From: Rhizophagus clarus
Taxonomy: Eukaryota; Glomeromycota; Glomeromycetes; Glomerales; Glomeraceae
DNA length: 64,000 bases
Direction of reading: 5' to 3'
Assembly: GCA_015698045.1 (NCBI GenBank)
Contig: BLAL01000210.1
Coordinates: 1-64,000, forward strand
The position numbers were made by a program, and so were the translations under genes. Each line of letters begins with the position of its first letter. The first letter of the stretch is position 1. The notes beneath the pieces were generated by a model. The model did not search any database and was not told the DNA's origin. It saw only the letters and a program-made list of their open reading frames with translations. Shown piece after piece: positions 53,757 through 64,000 of this stretch.

Positions 53757-56401
53757 CAGTACACCCTTACTATAGCGAATTTTTTTATAGCGAATAACTT
53801 ACTATAACGAAGAAAAGTACGGGTACATATTTTTTAATAATTAAAAATTCTTATTATACCGAATTTTAAAGTAAAAATTCTCTAACTCGTAATACGAATT
53901 TAAATGTTAAGACAATTATAATAAAATGACCCTTCATATAGCGAAGAATTTTGCTATACCGAATTTTTAAAATGTTACACAATAATTTAGCGAATTTTTG
54001 ATCACATGAAATTTTATTTGAACAATTCGAACAATTCGAATTTGCCTTTAAAGGTTAGAATTTTTGTGATTAAAGTTAAAAAGGAAAATTATCATAAACA
54101 AGATCATGATTTATTTTTATTATAATACGGCAAATATAACCTTGATCAGTTAGTTCTTTTTTTTACACGTCACTATGCCCAAAACTAAAAGTGCACTAAA
54201 TAAATATTCCCAAGCAAAAGGTAAAGATAAAATGAGAACTTTACCGAAAAGAGCATCTTTAACTATTGCCTAAAAGCATGAAATATGTTATAAAAAAATC
54301 AACGAACCTTATATAAAAAATAAAGAACTTGCGGAACTATATAATGTTAGTGAAGGATGCATTAGTGATACGTTAAAAAAATCACAAAAATGGCTTGAAA
54401 TTGACCCTCAAGCACCCGAAGCCCAAGGGAAAAGACAAAATAAGTTGAATTTTCCAGAAATTGAAGAAGCTCTTACATTATGGGTATTGAAGGCTCTAGA
54501 AAATGGTGTTGATATTAGTGATCAGGTTTTACATGAAAAAGCTATAGCATTTGCTTCTCTATATAAAGTTGAAAATTTTAAAGGAAGTAATGGTTGGATT
54601 GGTGGATTTAAAAAAAGACATAATCTTTCTTGCTATTTAAAACAAGGAGAAGCTGCAAGCGCACCTCTTGATAAACTTGATGAATTCAGAAAAAACCTTC
54701 AAGATTTGATTCGTAATTATAGTCTTGAAGATGTTTTCAATTGCGATGAAACTGGTTTGTATTGGAAAATGGAACCCAAAAGGACGATCTCCAATAAACC
54801 TGTATCTGGAAAAAAACAATCTAAAGATCGGGTAACAATTCTCCTTTGTTCTAATGCAACTGGTACTGAAAAGCTCAAACCAGTATTCATTCACAAATAT
54901 AAAAATCCTCGTCCTTTAAAGAATTTATCCAAAACATCTTTACCAGTAGAATATTATTGGAATTCAACAGCTTGGATGCAAGTTTCTATTTGGAATAATT
55001 GGATTCGTAAGTTTGATGCACAAATGAGATTAAAAGGAAGAAATATTCTTCTTCTTATAGACAATGCTCCTGTCCATGCTTTATATGAAGGTGTGGAATT
55101 GACCAATATAAAAATTGAATTTTTGCCTCCTAACACAACTGCACACTTACAACCATGCGACAAGGGTATTATAAATAGCTTTAAGGTACTAAAATTTCAA
55201 TATAATTTTAATAATTAAGAAATTCTAACTTACAATATTTGATTTTGCAGGCACAATATCGAAAATTGCTCCTTCAAAATCGTATCAAGGCTTTTGACTT
55301 TCAACAATTAACAGGAAATAGTAAATCTCCAATCAATATCAAAAAAGCTATTAAATATGTTGTGTCAGCCTGGGATAGAGTTCTTCCTAAAACTATATTT
55401 AACTGCTGGAATAAAACGGGAATTTTGCCAGATGATACGAATTCTTATAACGAAATTGAAGAGAATAGGCATAATGAGACAGAAGAAAATGAATATAGAG
55501 AAATTCAAGATTTAATCAATAAGCTTGAGTATACACACCCTCTTACTGCTGAAGAATACATTAGATTAGACCAGGAGAATGAAATTGCCAGTATACCCCC
55601 ATCTGAAGAGCAGATTGTTGCTATTCTTAAAGAAAATAATACTATGTCTGATGATGAAGGTGATAAAGATATTATTTCAGTAACGAGTTCTGAGGCCTTA
55701 ATTGCATTTGATACAATTTTTAACTATGTAGAGCAAAATGATAGTCAAGATATTTTTGATAAAAGTGCATTAAAGGTAATGAAAAAAATTAGAAAAATTG
55801 TTTATAGAAATAATTTTTTTTCTAAAAAACAATCAAGTTTAGATTTATTCGTTACAGATAAAGGTAGTAAACTCAAGCCAAATAACACTGCTATTGATCC
55901 AGTTGATAATAATACTATGAACAGGGAAAGGGAAGGCGATAATAATATTATTGATATTGAAAATTTTGATTTTGAAGCTTTGTATTTTAATGAGTTTGAT
56001 TTTTATAATTATGAAGAAGACCAAGGTTTTATTGAATATCAAATCGATGAGAATAGTCTTTATAAATGATGTACGACAGTATTACAGTACTCGTATCATA
56101 CTCAATTAAGTAATAGTCATTGAGTAACAAAAATATAAAAAGTATTTGTATGTGAGTTCATAATAAATAACAAAGAACACTCGTTAATTGAATATAATTG
56201 GTTTTGTTTTATTGTTTTTTTATCTTTATTGCCAAATAAATTTGGTTTGTATTTAATAATAGTGTGATAATGCATTTATCACGTGATTATATGATTTTTT
56301 TGAAAATCTTATGTTTATTCGTTATACACTATAACGAATTTTCTTACTATAACGAATTTTGATCTTCAGCCCACAAGATTCGCTATAGTAAGGGTGAACT
56401 G
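53757..56401 (+). mobile_element. pogo/Tigger-type Tc1/mariner transposon (2.65 kb)
   Basis: The ends are CAGTACACCCTTACTATAGC (left) and, reverse-complemented, CAGTTCACCCTTACTATAGC (right), each bordered by TA (53755-53756 and 56402-56403). Further copies of 'ttactataacga' and 'tatagcgaa' lie just inside both ends. A single transposase gene fills the inside. Sharp ends, a clean TA duplication and an almost intact gene mark it as one of the youngest insertions in the window. It landed in the decayed TDGGPDHR relic. Confidence 0.93.
54175..56069 (+). pseudogene. Tigger-like transposase with one premature stop
   Basis: Two exons, 54175-55185 and 55251-56069, with a GT-AG intron of 65 bp, would give about 609 codons. 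An N-terminal pogo/Psq helix-turn-helix (ELAELYNVSEGCISDTLKKS) is followed by a CENP-B-type second DNA-binding domain (NGWIGGFKKRHNLS) and a DDE/D domain with VFNCDETGLYWKMEP, LLLIDNAPVHA and LQPCDKGIINSFK. The first ends in an Asp, the second holds the next Asp and the third the last, as in Tigger. The protein would bind the terminal repeats and cut out the element. The only break found is TAA at 54271-54273, where the family has Gln before KHEICYKK, a C-to-T change. A later ATG at 54445 could start a shorter protein lacking most of the first HTH. Confidence 0.88.
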
Positions 56402-56551
56402 TATATACTAATCAGACATCAATACCAGTTGACTGATTTGAAATTTATATCTGATTGATGATTGATTAAAAAATCAGTTATCAATAGTTAATCAACCAAT
56501 TTCTAATCAGTTACTAATCAGTTATATGACCAATTGATAACTGGTTTAATC

Positions 56552-58923
56552 CAGGGACGATGATTTTATTTGATCGCATAATTTCACATAAAAAAATAAT
56601 TTATGTGATATCACATAATTCGGCTATATCAAATCATAAAATCACATAATTTTAGATTTTCCTATATTAAAACGAATAATCCGCAGTAATCATATAAGTT
56701 TAGGCTTGATTATCAAATTTAAACCTGATTATCCCTTTTTTTTCTTTACGATGCCACCAAAAAAAAGCAAATCTATTTCAGTCCATACTAGATGTAATGA
56801 ATACAAAGATATTTTTCATGTTGATGATAATATTCTTTTTTGCAATTATTGCAATATTGCAATAGATTGGAAGCATAAATCTGTTGTGGAAAACCATTGC
56901 AAAAGTCAGAAACATATATCAAATGTAAGAAATCAAGAAGAAGGACAGAATAGAACACAACAGTTTACCTTTTCCTCCACTCAAGCATTTTCTGAGACGA
57001 AAAAATTACTTATTAAAGACCTTATAGAAGCGTTTGCAGCAGCAGACATACCTCTTGAAAAAGTAAATTCTCTACTCCCATTTTTTAAAAAACATATTAA
57101 AAATGGAGGTTCTATTCCTCAAGCTCCCACTCTTAGGCAAGTTTACTTACCTAATGTTTTTAATAAGCAATACCAATTGCTTAAATCATTTTTTGACTCA
57201 AAACCAGTAGCCATTATAATGGATGAAACCACTGATGATTGTTCATGAAGTGTTGTGAATACTATTTTCTGTTATCGTAATGAAATTAAATTAGTTTCAG
57301 TTGATTTTCTTGAGCGTGTAAACAATACAACAATAGGACAAGTTCTTATGACAACACTTACACACTTTAATATACCTTTTAATTTACCTTGTTTATTCCT
57401 CTCTGATTCTGCTGTCTACATGAAAAAATGCTATCGTGAAATCCTATCATTATTGATGCCTAATTTGATTCATGCGCCGTGTTGTGCGCATATTCTTAAT
57501 CTTATTGGGTATGTTTAATGTGTATTTTTTATTGTATTTCACTGGAAATTTATTACAATTTCTTTATTGAATTCCAACTGCTTTTTTATTTTTAATTCCT
57601 CTTTTTTCTTATTACTTATCTATTAATAATAATAAAATTCGTATCTATATTCTATAATTACAATGTATGATGAATTGATTAATTTTTAAATAATATTAAC
57701 AGTTAAATTATTTGAACTCTTTAATATTAAATTAAACTAATAGAGATACACGGAGAACGCTACCTCAATTTCGTATCCTAAAAGATTTTTTGGATAAAGT
57801 TAAAGAAATTTTTGTCAGTTCTCCTGCAAGAAGAGGCCGATATATTACTCATTTAAAAATACATGGAATTTTATCTCCTTGTAAAATTCCTCTATATAAC
57901 AAAACACGTTGGAATTCTTGGTTTCAGATGGTGTCCTATACGAAAGATCATATTATTTACTGGCCATCTTTTTTTAAAGCAGAACTAGATAATGATAAGA
58001 AGCACAATACTTTAGCAATTATTAATTCTTGTTTGCAAAATGAACAAGAATTAGGACTTATCATAATTTACCTTAATTTCATTTCTTTTTATGCTTCTGA
58101 ATTTATTCAATGTCTTGACTTTTTCAGAAAATAAAAAAACCCATTATTCCTTTTGCTGAATTACGACTTCAGCAACTTACTGCTTATATTGAAACCTATA
58201 GAAATTCAAATGACTTTGGTCCTTCTTTGGAAAACTTAATTATCCAGCATCGATTTAATACACATGAAATCTATTCCGTTTTCTGAATGGCATTTGAAGT
58301 AGCTTATGACAAATTTACTGCACATATTCCAAACCATCCAGCTCGTTCACTCTTTTTTTCATGTCAAGCTTTTGATCCCAAATTTATTCATTTTGAAGAT
58401 GCTTTACGAAAGAACATTCGACAATATAATGCAGTTAAAAAATTTGAAAATCCATCAGATGAATTATTGCGAGAATGGGGAATTTATTGTGGATTAAATA
58501 ACGAATTAATAGGCGAAGTGGAATTGGATAAATATTGGTTAAACAAAGCAACACAATTGCCAATCCTTTCTAATCTTGCTTTGGATTACATTTGGTTGCC
58601 GATTTCCAGTTGTACCGTTGAACGAAGTTTTTCTATGTATAATTCTCTTTTAGATAGTGACAGGCAAAATTTATCTCTTGATTCTCTTAAAAGATTGAGC
58701 ATGTTATACTTTAATGGTGTTTAAAATTTAATATGGTTTTTTAATAAAAAATATTTTTTACAATAAAATTTAATAATTTATTACACATAAATTCAAATAA
58801 TTTTGTAAACTCCCTAAATAATATCACATAATATGATTTTTTTTAAAAAAAATTATATCATATAATTTGATTATAATACATAAATAATTTATGTTATATA
58901 AAATCATAAAATCATCGTCCCTG
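56552..58923 (+). mobile_element. hAT transposon (2.37 kb) with perfect 8-bp target duplication
   Basis: GTTTAATC at 56544-56551 is repeated exactly at 58924-58931. Inside these lie inverted ends CAGGGACGATGATTTTATTT and (reverse complement of the right end) CAGGGACGATGATTTTATGA. CAGGG-type termini and 8-bp duplications are standard for hAT elements. The region behind both ends is rich in 'atcataaaatca' and 'cataaataatttatg'. One transposase gene, now broken, is on the plus strand. Confidence 0.95.
56751..58724 (+). pseudogene. hAT-family transposase, broken
   Basis: From MPPKKSKSISVHTRC at 56751 the reading shows a BED-type zinc finger (FCNYCN...HCKSQKH), a helical linker, the first catalytic block with AIIMDETTDD, then NTIFCYRN, a block with LFLSDSAVYMKK and APCCAHILNLIG. 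An intron (57509-57743) and DTRRTLPQFRILKDF with KTRWNSW follow. It ends with the hAT dimerisation region, LDYIWLPISSCTVERSFSMY at about 58590, and NLSLDSLKRLSMLYFNG. Order and motifs fit a full hAT transposase. TGA at 57246-57248 and at 58284-58286 interrupt it. At both sites a CGA codon turned into TGA would explain the stop. A further exon border near 58130 is likely but its donor was not identified. Confidence 0.85.
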
Positions 58924-58931
58924 GTTTAATC

Positions 58932-59740
58932 CTTTTTAACTTGTATTTTTTTCTTTTTTTTTTTTTTTTATAAATTTTATTAAACTCTTCATAATATTAA
59001 CTTTTTATATTTGTATATTTTATTATAATTATTACTAACTTCTTATATTTACGCTTTACTATTTATATATTAAATATACTAACTTTATCAAATATACAGT
59101 ATACTAATATATTATTATAATAAATATTTTTATTTTAAATACTTATTAATATAAATAAAGATACTATCGGTATGTATTTTATTTGTAATTCTAAATATTA
59201 TATGCTATAATAAATTTTATTATTCATTATATAATTTTACAAAAATTAGTCATTCAACCATCAATTGACCATCAATTAACTATAATTTGACCATCAATTA
59301 CCATTAATTAACTATAATTTGACCATTAATTGACTATTAATTGATTATAAATTAATCATAAATATACATGTAACTAAAATTAATTAATTTTAATCTCCAA
59401 AATAGTTAAAATAGTTAAATTAATTTTGATCTGAACCTCTTTAAAAGTCAAAATAGCAAAATTACATCATATTCATGTGATTTTTATAATATTAAAATTC
59501 AAAATTAATGTTCTCTGCATCTAGTAATTTAATTTTTATGATCTTGATTAGGGTTCCGCAAAAAATCTGATCTGGTCAGATCTGAATCAGATTATAGTAT
59601 TATAATTCACAGATCAGATTCAGATTCTAAATTTGAATTCGAAGTTCAGATTCAGATTTGAAATTGTATAATCTGAATCTGTCAAATTGAATCCAAATCA
59701 AATCTGCCAGATCCAGATCAGATCATAAGATCCATTAATC
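58932..59740. repeat. AT-rich spacer with simple inverted motifs
   Basis: No gene. At about 59250-59350 variants of 'gaccatcaattaactataat' recur five or so times. At about 59565-59735 the text is built almost entirely from GATCTGAATCAGATT and its reverse complement, giving strong hairpin potential. The remainder is plain A/T-rich. Confidence 0.6.
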
Positions 59741-59744
59741 CAGG

Positions 59745-59990
59745 TGTTTTTGTTTATAAAATTGTAAAAGAAAATGCCAGAATAGATAATTCTAGCGTTT
59801 TATATATATGAAGTTGCAAAAGAAATGCCAGAACAGATAGTTCTAGCGTTTTTTACATACCAAGTTGCAAAAAACAAACATCAGAACAGGCGGTTTCACA
59901 TTTTTATTTATAAAATTTCAAAAAAAATGCCAGAACAGAACTGCGACCTATTAAACATGCCAAAATGGCAGATTTTCACATTACTTTATG
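59745..59990 (+). repeat. Four-unit tandem repeat of about 60 bp (atgccagaacaga)
   Basis: Units carry 'aaattgtaaaagaaaatg', 'ccagaacagatagttctagc' and 'gtttttacatacc'. The phrase 'atgccagaa' occurs at about 59774, 59827 and 59928, with a variant near 59880. A similar phrase occurs inside the MITE at 42.2 and 43.7 kb. Confidence 0.65.
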
Positions 59991-60029
59991 AAAAAAAATG
60001 CTGAAATTGGCATTTTTTTTTTTGAATAA

Positions 60030-62120
60030 CATCATTTTTTAATGGAAAAAACGTTAAATTGTTTTTTAAATAAATGATTTAAAAAAAATGTTAAATCGTT
60101 TTGTTTTATTAAACAATTTAGGAAAACTCTGTTAAAATCATTTTTTATTTATTAAAACAATTTTTAAAAGAAACGTTGAAATCATTTTTTTTATTAAAAC
60201 GATTTTAAAAAAAAGTAAAATCATTTTTTTTATTAAATAATTTTAAAAAATGTAAAATCATTTTTTTTATTAAAACAATTTTAAAAAAAAAGTTAAAAAT
60301 TGTTTTTTTATTAAACAATTTTTTTAAAAAAAGTTAAAATTGTTTTTTATTAAATGATTTTTTTTAAAAAAACATTAAAAATCATTTTTTACTAAAACGA
60401 TTTTTTTAAAAAAACTTAAAACATTTTTTTTATTTAAAACAATTTTAAAAAAATTGTTAAAATCGTTCTTTCATTAAAATAATTTAAATAAAAATGTAAA
60501 TTATTTTTTTTTATTAAATGATTTTAAAAAAGCGTAAAATCATTTTTTATTAAAATGATTTTTTTAAAAAATACGTACTTTCATTAAAACGATTTTAAAA
60601 AAAAATGTAAAATCATTTTTTTTATTAAACAATTCTAAACAAACTGTTAAAATCATTTTTTTATTAAAATGATTTTAAAAAGAACCGTTGAGGTTGTTCT
60701 TTCATTAAAACGATTTTAAAAAAAACGTAAAATTGTTTTTTTTTTATTAAATAATTTTAAAAGAACGTAAAATTATTTTTTTATTAAAATGATTTTAAAA
60801 AAACTGTTAAAAATCATTTTTTTATTAAAATAATTTTAAAAAAAAAGTAAAATTATTTTTTTTTGTTAAATGATTTTAAAAAGCATAAAATCATTTTTTT
60901 TATTAAAATGATTTTAAAAAAAAATGTTAAAAATCATTTTTTTATTAAACAATTTTTTTAAAAAAAAGTTAAAATTGTTTTTTATTAAACAATTTTTTTA
61001 AAAAAAAACATTAAAAATCATTTTTTTACTAAAATGATTTTTTAAAAAAATGTAAATCATTTTTTTATTTAAAACGATTTTAAAAAAATGTAAAATCATT
61101 TTTTTTTATTAAACGATTTTAAAAAACTGTTAAAATCATTTTTTTATTAAAACGATTTAAATAAAAATGTAAATCATTTTTTTTATTAAACGATTTTAAA
61201 AAACTGTTAAAATCATTCTTTTATTAAAACGATTTAAATAAAAATGTAAATCATTTTTTTTATTAAATGATTTTAAAAAAGCGTAAAATCGTTTTTTATT
61301 AAAATGATTTTTTTAAAAATACGTACTTTTATTAAAACAATTTTGAAAAAAAATGTAAAATCATTTTTTTTATTAAACAATTCTAAACAAACTGTTAAAA
61401 TCATTTTTTTATTAAAATGATTTTAAAAAGAACCGTTGAAGTCGTTCTTTCATTAAAATGATTTTAAAAAAACGTAAAATTGTTTTTTTTATTAAATGAT
61501 TTTAAAAGAGCGTAAAATCATTTTTTTATTAAAACAATTTTAAAAAAACCGTTAAAAATCATTTTTTTATTAAAACGATTTTAAAAAAAAAGTAAAATTA
61601 TTTTTTTTTATTAAACGATTTTAAAAAGCGTAAAATCATTTTTTTTATTAAAACGATTTTAAAAAAAAATGTTAAAAAATGTTTTTTTATTAAACAATTT
61701 TTTTAAAAAAAAGTTAAAATTGTTTTTAATTAAATGATTTTTTTAAAAAAAATGTTAAAAATCATTTTTTTACTAAAACGATTTTTTAAAAAAATGTAAA
61801 TCATTTTTTTTTATTTAAAATGATTTTAAAAAACGTAAAATCATTTTTTTTTATTAAACGATTTTAAAAAACTGTTAAAATTGTTTTTTTATTAAAACAA
61901 TTTAAATAAAAACGTAAATTATTTTTTTTATTAAACGATTTTAAAAAAGCGTAAAATCATTTTTTATTAAAACGATTTTGAAAAAAAAACGTAAAATCAT
62001 TTTTTTTATTAAGCGATTCTAAAAAACCGTTAAAATCATTTTTTTATTAAAACGATTTTAAAAAGAACTGTTAAAGTCATTCTTTTATTAAAACAATTTT
62101 AAAAAAAAGCGTAAAATCAC
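60030..62120 (+). repeat. AT-rich satellite, about 40-45 bp units, higher-order repeat
   Basis: About 2.1 kb is composed of units on the pattern 'aaaatcattttttttatt' plus 'aaaacgattttaaaaaa'. Each unit is itself close to palindromic. Units differ mainly where one has CG, another TG and another CA (acgattt, atgattt, acaattt). A longer order is present: the rare phrase 'attctaaac/aaa' occurs at about 60632, 61380 and 62016, and the text around the first two copies is collinear over several hundred bases. No coding potential. Confidence 0.9.
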
Positions 62121-62639
62121 ATATCAGCGGATTTGTCCACTCATCCGAATATATTAAATTTTGTTATACAAAGTATATATTAGTTAAGGATGTGTAATAT
62201 AATGATCAAAAAAAATGTATACGATTTTTAAAAAATAAAAAAAAAAGCAACTAACACAATTTTAATTTTGGCCAGAATTAACATAATTTTGGCCAGATTT
62301 ATTATATCGTTAGATTTATTTAAATCATCATACAAATTTAAAGATACTAAAAAACACTAATAGATTATTTGATAAATTAAAACTTCCCATAACATATTTT
62401 TGTATCTTTTTTGTTTCAATAACATATTTTTGCTCTCCATTATTTCTATAATATATTTTTGTTCATCATTTTCCATATCATCTTTTGCACTTTCATAACT
62501 AACAATCCTATAATAGGTTAATTTCCTGTCCTTTAATTACTTTTCAAGTGTTGTTCTGAAATGTTCAAAAGCAATATTCCTTAAAAAAATCATGAAAAAA
62601 TGGTTCTTTTTACCTTGTAAATAGTAATTCAAAAGTCAA
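62121..62639. other. AT-rich spacer
   Basis: Nothing recognised apart from a short repeated phrase 'ataacatatttttg' at about 62388 and 62418. Confidence 0.4.
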
Positions 62640-63300
62640 CCTTATAAAAAAAGAAAAAAAAAACGTTAGCAATGTTTCTTACAAAAAATCCCTCATCTGG
62701 CATTTACTTAAATTTCAAAATCTGGTTTGTATTTCGTAGTAATCACCCAGCAATCCTACAATAAAGAAGAAAAAGCAACATTATTAATGCTCCTACAACA
62801 AACAAAACCTCATAAAATACATTCTATTTCGTGAATCCTAAATACAGAAGATGTCTCTAAAAAAAAAGAGAAAGGAAACGTTAGTTATGTTTCTGCAATA
62901 AAAAAAACATGACTCTTCCTTCTGTAACCATTTCATCAATTTCAAGCAGAAGCCATTTCTAGAGAAAAAAAAAAAAAAGAAAAGAAATATTAGTTATGTT
63001 TCTGCAATAAAAAAAAACACAATTACTCTTTTGTAACTTACATTTTGCTAAATTCCAAGCCAGGTGTTGTCTCTAAAGAAAAAAAAGAGAAAAGGAACGT
63101 TAATTACATTCCCGCAATAAAGAAAACACAATATTATTTTATATCTTACCATTTCGCCAAATTTTAAGCTAAGAGCCTTTCCTAGAAAAAAAAAGAAAAG
63201 GAACGTTAGTAACATTTCAAAAACAATACCCCCTCTCAACTTACATTTCCAGTATTACAAAATTCAAGTCCAGAAGTCGTACTAATGCCATATCTAACAA
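62640..63300 (-). repeat. Array of about six exon-like modules, period about 110 bp
   Basis: On the minus strand, pyrimidine tracts ending in TAG (plus positions about 62857, 62960, 63072, 63181, 63295) are each followed by 30-50 bp. These modules share GCTT-GAATTT-GC-AAATG-like text. Most end at a donor-like sequence: GTAAGT near 63040 and 63245, GTAAGA near 63150, GTAAAT near 62708. The spacer contains 'aacattgctaac' and 'aacgttcctttt'-like text, as in the array at 22.9-24.3 kb, so the two arrays are probably related. No terminal repeats could be identified around it. Confidence 0.6.
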
Positions 63301-63432
63301 AAAATAATAAAGTTTTAAAACCAGTTTAAAAAATGAAAAATAACAGTTCAAATAACTGGTTTTCTTTTTTTTTAAAAAAAATAAAACTTAACGGTTCAAC
63401 AACCATTTTAGTGAAAAAAAAATTCTTTTTTA

Positions 63433-63465
<33 letters not shown>

Positions 63466-64000
63466 TAGAAAGAAAAAATAAAATTATAAAATAACGGTCT
63501 GTTACAGCAGTTTATTTTATTTTGTTTTTTTGTTTTTTTTTAAATAATCGAAAGAAATAAATAAAATAAAAATAAAACCGCTTAAAAAAAGTGTTTTTTT
63601 TTTTTTTTTTTTTTTAAAAAAAAATTCATTTATTGAACGCTATCAAGAAAAAAATAAAAAAGGTCGTTAAAATTGTTTACAAACATAAAAGGTAATATCA
63701 AATAGTACGATTACCATTTATGATAGTCTTAATTTATGAGTTAATGTAAAAAAAGAAAGGAATATGTAATACGTATTTTATTTATTTATTTTATTATTTT
63801 ATTAATGATCCAAATATTCAGATCAGTTTGGTATCGAATATCGATCATTTGACAGTTTTAACTCATCGATAATCTTTTTTTATTTGAAAAAGAAAAAAAA
63901 AATTATTATTTTTTATTTCAGATCTGGGGATAAAAATAATAAGGTATATACATATTCATATTCAATTTTTAAAAATTATTATTAAAAAAATTTTTTTTTT
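63301..64000. other. Low-complexity right edge
   Basis: A/T homopolymers and TTTA simple repeats (63430-63470), a T run at about 63595-63615 and a short hairpin (accagttt...aactggt, about 63320-63362). No gene is seen. Confidence 0.5.

Noticed and set aside
60030-62120. Regularly spaced repeats reminiscent of a CRISPR array
   Set aside because: There are no unique spacers, units are AT-rich near-palindromes running directly into each other, and the surrounding genes are eukaryotic with introns.

Overview
The window looks like nuclear DNA of an early-diverging fungus, most probably a Glomeromycotina (arbuscular mycorrhizal) species such as Rhizophagus. It is very AT-rich, its genes have many short GT-AG introns, and several repeated transposase families resemble ones I remember as abundant in that group. 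The assignment is inference from family content, not from a marker gene.

Layout. 1-2.3 kb: AT-rich repeats rich in ATATCG/GATATC, with a possible gene 3' end at the extreme left. 2.3-5.8 kb and 15.4-19.0 kb (both minus): two decayed copies of one CACTA/Plavaka (Tnp2-like) transposase gene, same orientation, with shared 3' flanks. 7.0-11.2 kb (plus): three small accessory genes, namely an unknown acidic-headed protein, a Myb/SANT-like (trihelix) protein, and a 100-residue basic/leucine-zipper protein with an unusually GC-rich intron. 11.2-15.4 kb and 19.1-22.4 kb: tandem and inverted repeats. 22.4-24.8 kb: a non-autonomous element with CACTAG termini. 26.1-27.1 kb: a small Tc1/mariner-like element with a second MITE nested in its left terminal repeat, ending about 100 bp before the next gene.

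27.2-40.4 kb is a housekeeping island with three complete genes: PEX6 (plus, 10 coding exons, 1189 aa), an Argonaute with an intact slicer tetrad (plus, 13 exons, 879 aa) and MCM2 (minus, 16 exons, 895 aa). All three exon chains keep phase from start to stop, so the models are strong. PEX6 and Argonaute run head to tail; Argonaute and MCM2 converge.

41.5-58.9 kb is a pile of DNA transposons with readable ends. A 4.6-kb element carries a QNKNN-motif transposase and has a 1.96-kb MITE inserted next to that transposase's stop codon (8-bp duplication GTTTAGGG). Next come a 3.1-kb element with a DDE-type transposase pseudogene, a badly decayed relative with a TDGGPDHR motif, a 2.6-kb pogo/Tigger element (TA duplication, one premature stop) and a 2.4-kb hAT element (8-bp duplication GTTTAATC). 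59-64 kb is low-complexity and tandem repeat, including a 2.1-kb AT-rich satellite.

The most unusual signal is a type of tandem array found three times (22.86-24.34 kb minus, 42.39-43.37 kb plus, 62.64-63.30 kb minus). Each repeat unit of roughly 105-120 bp reads as a pyrimidine tract, a splice-acceptor-like AG, about 30-45 bp of exon-like sequence and a donor-like GTAAG. Two of the three arrays lie inside TIR-bounded elements that carry no transposase. I do not know a described system that matches this; whether the units are spliced cannot be decided from sequence alone.
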